From: Strigops habroptila
Lineage: Eukaryota; Chordata; Aves; Psittaciformes; Psittacidae
Assembly: GCF_004027225.2 (NCBI RefSeq)
Contig: NC_046358.1
Coordinates: 61,861,528-61,925,527, forward strand
DNA: 64,000 nt
Direction of reading: 5' to 3'
Below, piece by piece: positions 35,101 to 49,143 of this stretch. The notes beneath the pieces are model-generated. The model did not search any database and was not told where the DNA came from. It saw nothing but the letters and a program-made list of their open reading frames with translations. Both the position numbers and the translations under genes were made by a program. Every line of letters begins with the position of its first letter. The stretch's first letter is position 1.

Positions 35101-37647
35101 AGGGCTCAAGTTGCTTCAGCTTCCTGTAATTGCATTCTGATCAGAAATGGAAGAGTTGGATTGGAACAGCTAGTGCTTAATGGTCAAGACCTCTGTCAAC
35201 AGAGATTGCTGTGTTGCTGTTGAAGTGAACGGGGGAATCTGGCACAATGTCTGATATCAAACACAAGTCTTATCTGTAAATTACTGCAGCTGCAGACTAG
35301 CTTTAGCTTCTCATATACTCTTTTAAAGGGATGTGATCTTGGGTTTGATAGATTCATGGTTGTGGTTGCATGTTTGAGGTCTTGTTAAATAGATGTTACT
35401 GTGGATAATAGTTTCTGCATCTGAAAGCTGTTTCTCATGGAAAGTATGTCTCAAGTCATGTATAAGGTGCTTAAATCTATGGCTTAAATTTCTGGAGGTC
35501 AGAACAGAATGAAGAGTTCATTCTCTTAAGTTTGGAGTTGTGTGCTTCAGTGCCATCATACTGAGTATAATATGTGCTTGTGTCAGGTTTCTTCTGTCCA
35601 CTGCCTGTCTTGACTGAGTATGCGTCCTCTCCCGTTTTTTGTGTTTCTCCAAATGTTTTTCTGCACAGGTCCAATTTAACCTGAGATATTTAAAGCAAAA
35701 GACCTTATTTCCGCTACTCAGTGACTGGCTAAATTGATATCCTTGAAATACACAGACTGCAAATTGCTTCTGAATCTGTGCTTCAGGACTCCCTGTGTGG
35801 GGTTGGTATTTCACAGCACAGCAGCACAGGCCTGCATTAAGTAAATTGACTGGAGTGTTGTCTTTCCCTTTTGTTGTTGTTGTTTTTCTTGCTTGCTGCT
35901 GGTGGGAGATGACTTTTGTAATTTCATTATCCCTCTATATGCCTTTGGGGTTTACTGTGGTTCTTACTAAAGTCATTGCAGAGACCCTTGTTGGCTTTAG
36001 TGGTAACTGCATTGGGTAGTTGATCTGAGTTGTTCAATACAATTTTTACTGATACTGTTTTAATTTCCCGGCACTGATGATGCAGAACTGCGAAGCAGCT
36101 TGGGCCTGCTGAGCACATAGCTGGACAGTTGAAATTAGTTAGTGTCAGCTGAAGAGTTAATCATTAATGAAGAATTCATATAGGCACCCATATGCAAGCA
36201 GAATACTTCATCCTCGGGAGTATAAAGAAAATGCTAGAATGTGCTGACTATGTATTTAGTAGCACAGAATTTTAGAAAGATTTTGAGCTACTCGTGTCCA
36301 TTACTTGGAGCAAACGTTATACATCCCAGTCACAGAACAGTGCAAGGAACAATACAGATGCCTCTGTTATTGTCCTTAGTTATTTTTCCTGTAGCTTTTT
36401 GTCTCGCATGGTATAAATTAATTCCTGGGTGATTTTTATACCACATTTCTGAACATAAACCAGCTGCATTTTCTTATCCTGTTTAGTGATAGGATTCTTA
36501 CAACCTTCAGCTGTTTGCTCTTCCAAAACCACAGTGTAATCTTGACTTCTTATATAAGATCATTTAGATCATTTGATAACTCCAGTGGTATCTGTTAGGA
36601 AATGTATTTTAAGATTCTGCTCAAGACTAAACGAAGGTTAAAAATTACATTTCTTTATCATGGTATTTTATTTTTCCAATTAAAAATATCCTTTTTTTTT
36701 TTTTTTTTCCATTCCCACTCCCCCCCTCCCCCCCCCCAGCTGCCTATGAATAGCTTCTCTGTATGTGCATAAGTAGCAGTTTTGATCCTGTGACTGTCCT
36801 GGAGCGCTGCTGTTTTATTTTAAGCTTTCTGGGTATGGCTAGTGTTTTTCCAGGTATGACAAGAAAGCAGTTTAATGGGCTTAATGAAATAGATTAGTTA
36901 TACTAGAAAAAAGTTGACAAAGCAAGGGAGAGATGTAATGGACAATATATTTAAGGTCATATATTTTACTAATGCATAACTAGCTAGGGTTTCCTTTTTG
37001 TTATGAGAGCAATTCTTGGGTCTGTATGAGATTCACTGTCAACAGCATACTGGAAAAGTGCAGAAATGTTTCTATGAGGGTACAAGTTGAAGAAACTAGA
37101 AACAGGGGTCTGAGGCTGCATCTGATGATAGGATTCCATATGGTTTGGTTTTGCTGGTCTTGCATAGAGTAGAGACACATGCCCAGATCTGTTTTACTCT
37201 ATTTCAAGTGGTGCCTTTGTGTGCCCGTAAAGAAAGAACTATGGGAAGTGTTGTAGTCTTCTTCACTGTGCAGTAGTAGAGAATCCTCTGGATTTATTTG
37301 TGAGTTATGGGTTGTTACGTAGGAGAAGAGTTCAGTGTGAATAAAAGCAAAACTGTCCAAGGGAGGAAGACCAGTTTGGTTTTAAAATTTTCATTTTATT
37401 CTTAAAAAAGAAACCCCAAAAGTTTGGAATCCTCCACAGAAGGGAGCTCTTTTCATTGTGGAGTTGCTTCAGTTTATACTCTTTCAAGTTACTGTCTGTT
37501 GAAGCCAGAGCATAGACATGGACTGCTTGAGCAGCTCTCAAATACTGGAAGCATTTGGTTCCTCAGCCTTGGAAATGTAGTATCCTCAGCAACCCAGCTT
37601 GATAGGCTTCTGGGCTGTCAGATGAGAAAGCTGGCAGGAAATCCAGT
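32105..37647. other. Upstream flank of FSHB, no gene seen
   Basis: The first few hundred bases should contain the proximal FSHB promoter. Beyond that the DNA is unique and AT-rich. A 46-nt exon-like block at 34350-34395 (acceptor CTGTTTGTTAG, donor CTGG/GTAAGT) has no recognised product. There is a T17 run followed by a C-rich tract at 36692-36738. Confidence 0.5.
36692..36738. repeat. Poly(T) plus C-rich tract
   Basis: T17 followed by CCATTCCCACT and a nearly pure C stretch up to 36738. It is a polypyrimidine tract likely to vary in length and to be hard to sequence. Confidence 0.9.
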
Positions 37648-37712
37648 GAATCATAGAATAGTTTGGGTTGCAAGGGACCTTAGATACTCCCTGGTTCACT
37701 GAAATCCCTAAC
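37648..37712 (-). mobile_element. CR1 LINE 3'-end fragment
   Basis: GAATCATAGAATAGTTTGGG followed by GGGACCTTAGATACTCCCTG: the complement of a CR1 3' end, only about 65 bp long and already diverged. Confidence 0.8.
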
Positions 37713-37816
37713 CCTATTACTCATTTACATTTGTCATTGTACACTTTAACAAGAAAATTGATGGATTTAGGCACTTGACCTCCTTGAAACTGAGTTGATT
37801 AACCACTTATACAATA

Positions 37817-38028
37817 TAGAATGGTTTGGGTTGGAAAGGACCTTAACATCATCTAGTTCCAAACCCCTGCCATGGGCAGAGACACCTCACACTAGACCAT
37901 GCTGCCCAAGGCTCTGTCCAACCTGGCCTCGAACACTGCCAGAGATGGAGCATTTACCGCTTCTTTGAGCAACCTGTGCCAATGCCTCACCACCCTCACA
38001 GTAAAGCTCTTCCTTATATCTAACCTGA
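37817..38028 (-). mobile_element. CR1 LINE 3' fragment
   Basis: About 210 bp in antisense order: AGAATGGTTTGGGTTGGAAA, CATCTAGTTCCAAACCCCTG, GCTCTGTCCAACCTGGCCTC, CTCACCACCCTCACAGTAAA. This is the CR1 3' UTR plus the end of ORF2. It lies about 100 bp from another CR1 fragment in the same orientation; the two may be separate insertions because each has its own 3' end. Confidence 0.93.
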
Positions 38029-41000
38029 AAAAATGTGCATTTCTTCTGAAACAGTAAGTTTGGCAGGACTATGTCTTATTCACATATAGACAACGGCACT
38101 GGCTAGTTGTTTTCAAGCTATAGCTGTGATACTTAAGGCTTATTTGAATCTTGCTGAGAGTGTGTATTGATACCACAATAAAGTTGATGCAGAACAATTC
38201 AGCACACTTGGAAAATGGATGAAAAGCCCATCTTGTTTGGGTTACTAAATAAAGTTTAGGCTGAAGATGTCTGACCCATATTCTTTTTGGAAATACAGTA
38301 ATTTTTAGGTCAAATTGCTTAAGAAAAATAGGTTTAAAAGAATGCATACAGCCATAGCCACTTCCAGCTGTGATTTTAACATTTTATATGACCTGCTGTA
38401 TCTACAACGTGCACTGCTTTTAGGAATTCTAAATCTTTTTTTAAAGACTTTTTCTCAGCAGTCCCCTGGAATCTTTGTTCTAGGACAGGGGGCTATTATT
38501 GCACTGAATATAGTGTTGGAGTTGCTCTGTGAGCTGTAGGAGTTTGTCATCGGATTGCAAATTTGCAAAGAAGCTTCATGACACTACTGCGGGAATCAGT
38601 ATTGCAAAGCTTTAATGAGGAAACACATCTGAAGCTTAAAGAAAAAGCTTTACAGGTACCAGCCCAGTATATAGGTCTGTTCAAAAAACAAATCTCATTT
38701 CTTAGGTTACATTAGCAGAATGATGAAATAAAACCCCAAGCACTGTATTTGGCTAAATTCCTGATGAAGGTGCGTTTTTCCAGACAATTATAATTAAAAG
38801 CAGAGGCTTTATTCTTAAATAAAGTAAGTACGAAATTGGCAGGTTTAGGCTTGAGCTGAAGTATTAACTTTTGGCTATTTGTATAGGTTATTAATTTGTA
38901 TAAATATTTGTATAATTTTATAATTGTATAAATTATTAATTTTCCAAAATAAGTAAGAGGTGTTGAACCATAAATATCTGAGCACCGTAAACTCCCTGAA
39001 TTAAAGAAAAAATACAATGTGATAGAAGTCAGAAAATCACTTTTACTTAATTCAGAGTATTGGGGACCTTTTGCCTACCGAGGACTGAACACATTTTGGG
39101 TTGCAATGCACAGGCCCTGTATTTATTCAGGCAAATGCAGGTTTAGAAAACTTATTTGGAGGTGTTTTATTTTAGGTATTGTGTTAATGGCTTGTTAATT
39201 TGATGTTGTTTCATTGCTGATCGTTGGACGTTGAGTCGAGGAGTGTACAAAGCAGTCTGTACCATGTTATAATGTCATCCTTTCATGTCCTCTCTAATCC
39301 ACAGGGAAACCTTAGAGATACTGTTCCTGATAGGAAGCAGGAACATGAAATACTGTGATAGTCTAGGGGATGTGAATTGTAGTGACCAGAAGCACTATAC
39401 TAGAGTATTAAAAAAATAGCTGTGAGGGCCTAACAGACAGCAGGAGCCTTCTGTGTTGTGTGACTGAGCACTCACTGCCCCAGTGAGATGTATTGGCTGC
39501 TTAGCCTGTTGGGTAGATACTCATGTATCTGGCATGATGTCAGAAGATGGAAAGCTTGCTTATGGCAGAAAAGTAAAGCTGCTTGATGACTGGAACCTCC
39601 AGCCAGAGTCTTGGCCATACCAACACCAGAAAATACTGTTCATCATTCCCTTTAGGATCCTGGAGTCCCTCTTATCTTGCCAAGGACCAGAGAAACTCTT
39701 TCCACCACCACCACCACCCCCCTCTCATTAGGGGCTTGTGACCCTCCTCTTCTTCCTTTATGGCAGGTATCAGGTAGTGAAGACCCACTTGACAGGCATA
39801 TCTGTGTGGGACGGGGGGAGTATGGGATGCCAGGCAGGGCACTGGTGTAGGCAGAGGAATTGGAATGGTGGTGTGGGAGGAAGGAACAGGGCGGGTGTCA
39901 TGCAGAGCCAGCCTGTGAAACGAGGGTTCCTAAATGTGGTTAAAATAACCTTGAAATTGGATACCTGCAGTCACCGATGGCCTTTTAAAATATTGATTTA
40001 TGTTGTGTCTGTTTCAGTATGACAGCTGTTTTGAAATGGAGCAGTCTAAACACTGTCTGCTCAGCTTTATAGGAGTAGAAAAGTCACTGAGCAGAAATCC
40101 ACTTGTAATCTCTGTAGTACTGCCTGAAAAAGAAACAGTCCTACTCAATTTCTTTATTAATTATATAAATGAGCAAGAGCACAGTTGCTGATAGTTAGTT
40201 TTGTGGCTTGTTAGGGTGCCATCTGGTGGTTCTTGAGTAAAAGTTTACATGTTGCTAAAAGTTACTGCACAGCTAAAGCAGATTTTACAGCATTGTGGCA
40301 AGCAAAACTAAATGAAACTGCACTTTAAGCCTCCTGGCTACTGGCCAGATTCCTGCTATGCTCTGTCCTTTCTAGATCTAGATTTATGCGAAAAAGAAGT
40401 TTCAGAACTCTCACTGTAGGAGTGGTGATAATATATCAGTCTTTAAATGCAGTGACATTATTTTGGGCTGTTTTGCTTGTACCTGTGTATGAGAGGCATG
40501 GAAAACGGTGCTCAAGAAAACATGGAACATTAAGCATAATCGTTCCTACTGGTGTCTTAAGTGTAGAATTGCTCTGAAAGTGGATAGGAAGACTGCAGCC
40601 CTTCCACTTCTAATGCTCTTTGTTTGGGGGACGGAAAGAAGATGTACATTTGAATATAGAGTGCTTTTCTCCATCTCATTTCCACCTCCTCATTGCAGAG
40701 CTTGCATGCTGAGGGGCATTCCTCCTCACTTCAGGCAGCTTTTCCATGTCCTATGAGGGAGCCTCACTCATCTCTACTATTTTGCAAACCTTAAAACCTC
40801 CAACTTGTACTCCTTGTTTTCATATGTAATGTTGTCAAGCAGGTTGTTAATAAAAATCTGATTTTTATTGGGCTTTATTTTTTCTTTCAGTCCTCAAAAA
40901 CTAGGGAGTTTTCAGTAGCATTAAATGGTTATCATTTTGCAGCCTCCTATATTGTTGGTCTCGTCCATTCTTTGCTGTTCTCATTTGCCGTAACATTTTA

Positions 41001-43699
41001 TCACTTTTTTATTGCCTAACATTAACATACATGGTCAGAAAAATGTTTCTCTTCTTGAATTCTAATTTTGATTTAAATTACTTTTATGTAATGATACTTC
41101 AGAAGGAAACTGTCAATATATCTGTCTGCTAAAATTTCTGGGTGTCTGTAAATACTGTGAATCCCACAGTTGCTGGCCACATATGATTTAGTAGCGCCAA
41201 ACAGAGGTTTTTGCTGCACATCTCAGCTTCCACAGGTAGCAGACATGACATCTTCACAAGAGAGCTGAGTAGGCAAGGCACTGAAAGAGAAAATTACTTC
41301 TGCTATATAATATGCCCTTTCCTAAATAACCTGGAATGGGTATGTATGATGTGATAGTGCTATAAATGCAGTCTTGGAAGAAGAGCTGAGAGCTGATGTA
41401 TGCATTGCAGCCCATGGAATCCTGATGGGTAATTTAATAGGCCGTGGTTTTGGTAGACTTGTAAAATGCTCAAGGCAAATCTCTCACTGACCACGAACAA
41501 CTGAGGTCTGAGGGTACGGGAAAGGTGAGGAGGTGAACTTCAGGCCCCAGTTGTCAATCTGTTGGGTTTGAACATTTTAGAGAAAAATAGAAGGCTCAGT
41601 AGGTACTTTTGGAATCAGCTGAGAAAAGTTAGTTCCGTTGTTTGTCCATAACCATTCTTTCACTAGAGACAACCTTTTTGTGGCTTCAGATGAGGTCGCA
41701 AGGAGTGTGTTACCATACTTATGTGAGTAGAGCAAAGTTGCTAATGAAATCAACTGATCGGTTTCGTTTTGCAGACTGTAAGAGAGGAAGCTTTTTAATG
41801 AGTTCCTTGGCTGGCTAACTGAAGTGATCACGATCCAATAGCCAATACTGGCTAATGCAAAAGTGAGATCGGAGAAGTAGTTTTGCCACAGTGAGAGAAC
41901 CTTCAGTATTATTTAAAGGAGAATCGATTATTTAAAGCAGTTATTTAAAGGGGAAGCAGTATTTAAGCCACTGTATTTGAGTGGCTTCAAATGCAGATAT
42001 TTTAAGGCTGTGGAGCTGTACTGCATATTCTCATACATATTTTCACCTTCATACACTTGATAATGTATTTAAGGGTTACCTCATAGAGCATCACATGTGC
42101 TAGAGATGCCAGCATTCTGCATTCTTAATTTATCTTCCTGACTACCAGTGTCATCACCTGCTCCTGGATACTGGATATTATTATAAGACTTGAATGACCT
42201 ATTTAGCCGTTCCAAATTTTGAATGACTTTTTTTTTTTTTTTTTTCCCCTTCTTTATCTGCTGAATTTCTTTCCTTCTACCTCCTTTTAGCATAAAACAG
42301 AAATTGTGGAAGGTTATTATATAGTTTTCTAAGATAGTGATCTATATATAGTCTGGGAACCCTTAAAAAGGAAACTGAAGACAAATTTATCGTGGGTACT
42401 ATAAGACTGGGGAAAAGAGGAGTCCTTGCTTTTAAGCCTTATAAATAGTAATATCTACCAGATATTCTGAAGTCCCAATCCATGGGGATAAAAACAAGTT
42501 TTAGAAAGAAATTATACATTCCCAACAAGCAGCAGTTAAGACTCAGGATTTCAAAAGCGTAGGTTTCCGTGCAGATGACATGGTATACCTGTTTTCCAGT
42601 GGGTGTGTGCAGGTCAGAATTTTAATATCAAGACAGACATAACTCCCAGCCCACACTGTGAGATCAGACATATGCAAGTCTGGCCTTGGCATGATGTTCA
42701 AGGATCTCTCTGCAGCACTTTGTTTAAAAAGTGCAACTCCTAGATATACAAATTGGAATATTTAAGGTGTATAGAGACTATAGTTTGAGTCTAGTACTCA
42801 AATACTCTAGTACAGTCTAGCGTAAAACTGTCCCGGATACTCAATCTACTCAGGTCTGAAATGAGTCATCTTCCAGAAATTAAATCTTGAAGAAATAATG
42901 GATGCTATTTCCTGAAAATATAAAGAATTCTTTTTTATTAACAGTGACAAAAAAGAACATTCAACTGTTTGAGTCTGGATCCCTTCCAGTTAAACAAGAC
43001 ACATATTTTCTTAATTAGGGAATAACTGGATTCTGCATTTCAAGCAAATGGCAGACTTCATATCATAAGGAAATAAATTATGTGAGAAAAATGGCTGCAA
43101 GTTTTAGGTGAAAAAGTTTATTATATCCTTTGCTCTGCAATGAACTGTAGTATACTACAACTAAATGGAGTTATTGTCAATGAAGCAAATCTGTGCTTTG
43201 TTACTTTTTTTTTCCCTTTCAAAATTTATCAATATCTGTATATATGTGAGAGAAAATGGAATTTTTTCCTGCACTTCAGAAGCTTTTTCCCATTTTTTTT
43301 CTTGCCCATGTTTTTGGGCAAGATATATAAAACCAGGAGAATATGGTACATAACATCTGTATTTAAAAAACAAACAAACAAAGAAAACCAGCAACACACC
43401 CTAAAAGAATGTGGACAGCTGTATACTCATGAGTATGAATTAACAGCATGCAAGGATTGTGAACTTAGCAACTGAAAAAGTAAACAGAAATGTAAAGGAA
43501 GAACAACAAAAAGCTTTTAAGACAGATTGTAATAGATCGCCCTGATAACCTTGTTCAATTTCACTCTTTATAAGCAAGGAGACTACATCAGATGTTACTT
43601 AGAAGGTGTCCAGGAATGTAATCCCTATTGTAAATGGTATGTATATTCATTGATGTCCTAAAGCTTGAAAACATGATTTGATTCAAAGATTAGGAGAAA
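38029..43699. other. Gene desert, nothing coding recognised
   Basis: Unique AT-rich DNA with a (CCA)n tract at 39702-39718, a repeated TTATTTAAAG word at 41928-41960 and a T18 run at 42228-42245. The overlapping short frames near 43140-43475 are low-complexity A/T translations. Confidence 0.5.
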
Positions 43700-44350
43700 C
43701 CAGTTAAGTGAATTTGAAGTGAACTAATAGAAACTAGAATGAAATAGGATGAAATATAGTAATAAATTGCAAGGTCATGCACTTAGGGATTAATTGCAAG
43801 AATTTCTGCTATCAGCTAGAGCTTCAGCAGGGTGTAATGACTGATGAGAAGCAACACATGAGTGTACTAAGCTGCAAGATGATAATGTGTCAGCAGTGCT
43901 ATGGCAGTGAAAATGACAAACATGATGCTCAGGTATATTGAACAGGAGAAATTAGTAATGTTGTATGGGTAAGACCTCAGGTAGGCTGTATATATGGTAC
44001 AGGTCAGCTGATTCAGATGAAGTTAAGCTGGAGCATGTGCATTGCTCAGATGAATATGCGAAATGGTTGTAGGACTAGAGCTGGTTTGTGTGTTGCTCAT
44101 CTGGAACAGAGGCAGTGCTATACAATGTGGTAGTATAGAAGCTGGCCAAGAAAACTGCTTCTGTAAACCCTAGCAAAATAAGGCTGAAAGAGATGTGTCG
44201 TCTTCACAAACGTAGTGGGAAACGTGTATCAGGATGGCGAAATGCTTGACCTAAGGTACAGTGTCAGCTGAGGGATAAATACTTCTAAACCTGCTCATGA
44301 ATACATTTAGGCTGAAAATAACAATGGGTTTTAGAAGGCAGCAGGATACC
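43700..44350 (+). mobile_element. Ancient CR1 LINE fragment
   Basis: Diverged CR1 words occur in order: GCAAGGTCATGCACTTAGGG, then ATTAATTGCAAGAATTTCTG with CTATCAGCTAGAGCTTCAG, GGGTAAGACCTCAGGTAGGC, AGGGATAAATACTTCTAAAC and TTTAGGCTGAAAATAACAAT. These follow the order of CR1 ORF2 and the following region. Frames are badly broken; the edges are approximate. Confidence 0.7.
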
Positions 44351-47300
44351 TGTTAGTAGGAATATGTTGTAGCACAGTCTCTCTGCTTGTTTTTTGTCTT
44401 TGGATCATGGTCTTCCAGATGGCTTTCAGACAGAAAGAAAATAATTTCTGAGCTGGGAGACTTTCACAGCAGCATGTGCAGTCTTTTCAGTTCGTAGCAT
44501 TGACTGCAGCTGTGGCAGAAGAATGGCAGTCTCCCAGTCAGATTAATTTTATTATTTTGTAGTTTGCTTTTACTAGAATTCTGGCAATAAAGTAATTTTC
44601 TTTGCCTTAAGAAGTAAGGGCTTGGGCAAATTGTTTTTCTAATGGGGTATTTCCTCTGAGATATTCCTCTGACTTGTATTTTCTCCAGTTACTGTCTATG
44701 TGCAACTTTGATACCCCATGAAACCTGCTATAGCTCAGAGAAAAATTAGTCATTAAGTTTTCTAGAAATTCTTCAAGGTAAATTGTGCATATTTAGATCT
44801 CATTGCAGCTTTATTTTTCTTTAACACGAGAACATTTTGCTTTGGCAGGCAGTGTATCACTTGTACTCTTACAGTCATTAATAGTAATCCGCTAGGGTTT
44901 CTTTTTGATTGAGAAGGTTTGAATTCAAAGGAGTGCAAGTACACAATATGACTTAGGAAGCTTGGAGGCAACAATGTTAATTTCTCCTTTTTTAATGCTC
45001 GAGCTGCGTTTCTCAGCCTTCATATTTTCTAGGCTGTGGAGTGGTACCATCAGCTGTGGAGGCCAGCTTGTCTTGAGGCTGAGAACTGTGGACTAACAGT
45101 AGCGGAACATTTGGGCCTGAGAGTTTGCCCTTTATTTCCATGCGTGCTTAAAGGAAAAAAGAGGAATGGGCAGTTACTTTATGCTTATGGTGGCTCTTAG
45201 TAAGCAAATTCAGTTACCAGAGCTTGTATATTCCTACTTGAATTCTACCTGAACTGAGGCTGTACCATCCTTTACTGAAGAAGCAAACAAATAGGAAAGC
45301 CTCAAAGGCTTTGCTCTATTGTGATTCTTTCTTTATGGCTTTCTTTAAGATTACTACAAAAATTATTTAAGCCTCTCTATCTGAAAAGACTGAAGAAGCA
45401 AAGTTATTTCATAGCTATATCTGGTTTTGATCACAAAGAAATCTTATTTCAGGATAACCAAAAATGTGATGAAAATTTGGATGGATTGGGGGGCAATGTA
45501 TGAAAATATCATACATGGCCTAAAAATGAAAACACTTGAATCTCTTCCTCCTCTAGGTTTGGTTTAATTGTAAAGTTCATGGAAAGCTGGACACCTTAAT
45601 TCAAAAGCTGAATTCAAAGTTCTCAAAAGCTAAGGACAAGTCCTGTAATGAACAGAAGAAATGGAGCTTTTAACAGTTCTTTGCCATTCCTGATGCCATA
45701 AGGCAATTAATGTAAACTAGGTGACATAATTAAGCTTTCTTTTGTTTCTTTAAAATTGCTATTGGCTCTGTAGGAGCCCCAGTGTATTGTTTTTAATTCC
45801 AATGTGCTCCTAAAGGAGAAAGCTGTCTGTATTGACCTGAATCAGTGAACAGCAGCAGAGGAGCATTGGGTGGAGCCTTCTGCCATGAGAAGGATCCCTT
45901 GCTGATGTCTGCGACATTTGTGGAGCTTTCCTGGCTTTCTGCAGGAAAATTTGCAAGCTGTTACATGCACAATTCTATGGCTAATTGAATGCGCAATTAT
46001 CTTCATGACATGAACAAATTAAGCCAATGTTTTATACCAGGGAGAAGCTGTCCTTAATCAGTGAACTGAGAAAACACCAGAACACTGAGAATTTGTACAG
46101 ATACCAGAATGGAAAAGGATCAGTTCCCCCAAAGAGCTTTGCAGTTCCCATTATTCTTGAAGATTCATGTGTTCTTGCATTTGTCAACCCTGTGCTTGCT
46201 CCTGTGCTGGCTCATCTTATTATCTCACAGAGCCTACAGAGACATACCAAAATGATCCATTGTCCCTCCTTTATTAAGGATAGAAATTCACCAGTTTCCC
46301 AGGAGTTGGAATGCAGTAACTAAGAAAAGAGTTGAAAGATTATGGGGTGATAAACCAAGACATGCTGTTTCTTCAGTCTCTCTCTGTTCATGTTTAATGC
46401 AAACAAAGTAGATTCGTTTTCATTATAGTGGGAAAATACAAAGGAAAATTCATGAAATGAAAATGCACATTAGATTTAGAATCCAATTTTAAACTAGAAA
46501 GATTTTTCTTTTACTTCTTTATTAATGGAGTGTATTTTCTTTTGTCTTTTCATCAAAACAGCCTTAGAACTTTACAGTCTGTCCTCAAATGACACTAGCA
46601 ATGTGGGTTGCCCATGATTTATGGTTTTCATATGAAAATAAGTTATCAAGCATTGACAAAGGCCATTGCAAACTGCTGCTGCAACCTCTTAATTATTTAA
46701 TAGATGTTAAAGAACCAGGCCTTTATCAGAGCTCTGACACTTAAAAAAAATTGATTCAGTTTTACCTACAGGCTCAAGGATGCTTTTCTGTCATTAAAAC
46801 AAGTAGAAAATATTAATGGAGAAATAATTAAAAATAAATTGGCCAAGGGAATGTGAGTGCACTGAATTTCTAAGCATGTAAATAGTAAAGCAGCAGCACA
46901 GTATCCAGTGATGGCAAAGCTTGCATCTGCTTCTGAGATGCTCTGCTGCTCCAGAAGTAATACTTGTGAGATGTTCTTTACAACATAATGGAAAAAGGCA
47001 TGTTTCGAGAATGAATGCTTTGAGATGAACCTTCTCTGATAGCTGACAATGTTTCTGAAAGTTCCTTTCAGAAGCCCATCTGTCTGCTATTTGTCATATA
47101 GTTTGTCTTTTTATCTTGTTAATTACTGGGGTATTATTTAAGCCAAGGCTCTGCCAGGGTCCTGGTTTTGGCTTGTTATTTAAAGATATATTTTCTTTCT
47201 TCACTGCTACTGGTTTTGTAGTCTGAGTAGGAATGGTAATACCAGGTAGGGGAACATCTAATGAGAAAACTGAAAGTAGTTTAACTCCTGGTCCTGAGCT

Positions 47301-47669
47301 GTGATCTGTCACTCAAACTAAATCATATGTTGCTGACCCTCCTCATCTTTTTTTTTTAAAAAAGCCCATATCTTTAAAAAATATTCCTAAAATAGAAATA
47401 TGATTGTGCAAAATATTTGGACATATCAGGGTAGGAATGTAAAATGTAACACAATGTGATATTTCCCATTTAGAGGCATTGCCACTTGTACTGTTTGCAG
47501 TCTGAGCAAATAGAAATTTCGCATCTGTTCAAAGAAAAATGAGAATTCCATACCTAAGAAGTTACCAAGAAAATGGAGCCAGGTTCTTAGCTGAGGTGTA
47601 TAGTGGTGGGAGAATGAGGCAGTGCTCATAGGTGGAAGCAGGAATGTCTTGGATTAGGTATATGGGAAA
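44351..47669. other. Gene desert, nothing recognised
   Basis: Unique AT-rich DNA. A 98-codon frame at 46027-46323 has no recognisable domain and no splice context that I can support. Confidence 0.5.
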
Positions 47670-47862
47670 AAATCCATTATGGGATAATTAATCATTGGAA
47701 CAGGTTTGCCAGAGAGGCTGTAGAGTCTGTTTTCTTAGAGATTTTCAAGACCTATCTGGACAAAGCCCAGGGCAGTCCTGCCTGGTCTCATCTAGCTTTG
47801 AGCAGGAGGTTGGACTACATGAGCTCTTTAGATTCCTTCCACACTAATGATTTCATAATCAT
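47670..47862 (+). mobile_element. Old CR1 LINE 3' fragment
   Basis: CAGGTTTGCCAGAGAGGCTG, then TAGAGATTTTCAAGACCTAT, GACAAAGCCCAGGGCAGTCC and GAGCAGGAGGTTGGACTACA. This is the sense-strand end of CR1 ORF2 and 3' UTR, ending near TGATTTCATAATC. Confidence 0.85.
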
Positions 47863-49011
47863 AAAAAATTATTTCCTAATGTTATAGGAAATGCAAGAAA
47901 CACCACCACACTTAATGGCTTCTTGTACTAGTGTATTTTGCAAGACCTAGTAAAACATTGAGAAATTGAAATCATTGGTCAAATTAATTTTAAGGTAGGA
48001 GGAAAATTTTCACTGTAATAGTTTAGCCTGATTCTCCTCCAAGTTAAAGAATAGAAAATCAGATCACAGCTTGTAAGTACAGAGCATGGCTCTATATGGG
48101 TGTAAAATAGTTGGTTTATTAAAAAATCAAATGTATATTTTTTAAGGTTTTCAGCCCACCTGACTGATAGTTTTGAAGAATTAAAACAATTTTTCTGGCA
48201 GCAGGACAAATAATAAAAACGATCTTCTTTCTGGGAGTCCACTTTTTCTAGTGAGTTTTCTAGGGAAAATTATGAGCACCTGGCTGAATTTCATTGAGGA
48301 TAACAAACCAGTAGAGTTGCATTTCTTTAAATTTTCAAATGTGCTTTCTTTAGTCATAGTTCCCTGGAAGAGTCTTTCTGTTTGACTTTCCAAGATAGTG
48401 TATTCTGGTGAATTGCATCCATTGTTTCAGTTAGTTCTGTTATGTTGTGAATGAAAGAGGAAATCTTTTAGACAGCTCAGTGTAAAGTCTCTGATAGTGA
48501 TCTAGAAAAGGTGATCAACAGCCTTTGAGGAGTATTATACTCATGATACGTCCCTTGTAATACGATCATATTTGACTGCTGCTGTACAGGGGTTGTATAT
48601 ATGGGCAATTCTGTGTAATTCACTGTAATGAGTATTTCCTTTCGTTGTCTTTTTCCTTGCTACGAGGTGAGTAACTGTACTTGGTTTTGTTTTTTGTTTG
48701 TTTGTTTGTTTGTTTTAATTCAGCAAGAATCACTCCAATACTTCAACCTTCCCTGTTACATTAGATACCTATCTAGGTATTGCGATAACTTGTTCAAGAA
48801 TCTTGGTTAGCTATTAACTGTGATTGCATTCCGTCTGAGGAAAAAAATAACTTTGGGACTTGCTTGTTTGTTTCCAAATTTGTTTCCAAATTATGCCAAG
48901 GAAAATTAGTCACGTTGTCTTTCATGTAATAGAATCCATATACCTAAAATATTTTAGGATTCTGAGGTTTTAATATTGGGGATTCTGAGGTTTTAATCCA
49001 GAATTGTATTC
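47863..49011. other. Non-coding DNA with short tandem duplications
   Basis: No gene recognised. Contains a (TTTG)n tract (48693-48714), a doubled GTTTCCAAATT word near 48867-48893 and a doubled GATTCTGAGGTTTTAAT near 48958-48998. Confidence 0.6.
48693..48714. repeat. (TTTG)n microsatellite
   Basis: About five tandem TTTG units following a T-rich leader. Confidence 0.9.
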
Positions 49012-49143
49012 AGAGAAGGCAAAGCCTTGGGCAGCATGGTCTAGGGTGAGGCATAGGGTGAGGCATCCTTGCCCATGGCAGGAGGGTTGGAACTAGATGA
49101 TCTGAAGGTCTTTTCCAACCCTAACTATTCTATGATTCCGTGA
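49012..49143 (+). mobile_element. CR1 LINE 3'-end fragment
   Basis: Reads CTTGGGCAGCATGGTCTAGG, a doubled AGGGTGAGGCAT, TGCCCATGGCAGGAGGGTTG, GAACTAGATGATCTGAAGGT and CTATTCTATGATTCCGTGAA. It is a short sense copy of the CR1 3' UTR with a local 12-bp tandem duplication. Confidence 0.93.

Noticed and set aside
43140..43475. Overlapping 60-110-codon frames on both strands
   Set aside because: Low-complexity Phe/Lys-rich translations of A/T runs, with no codon pattern.
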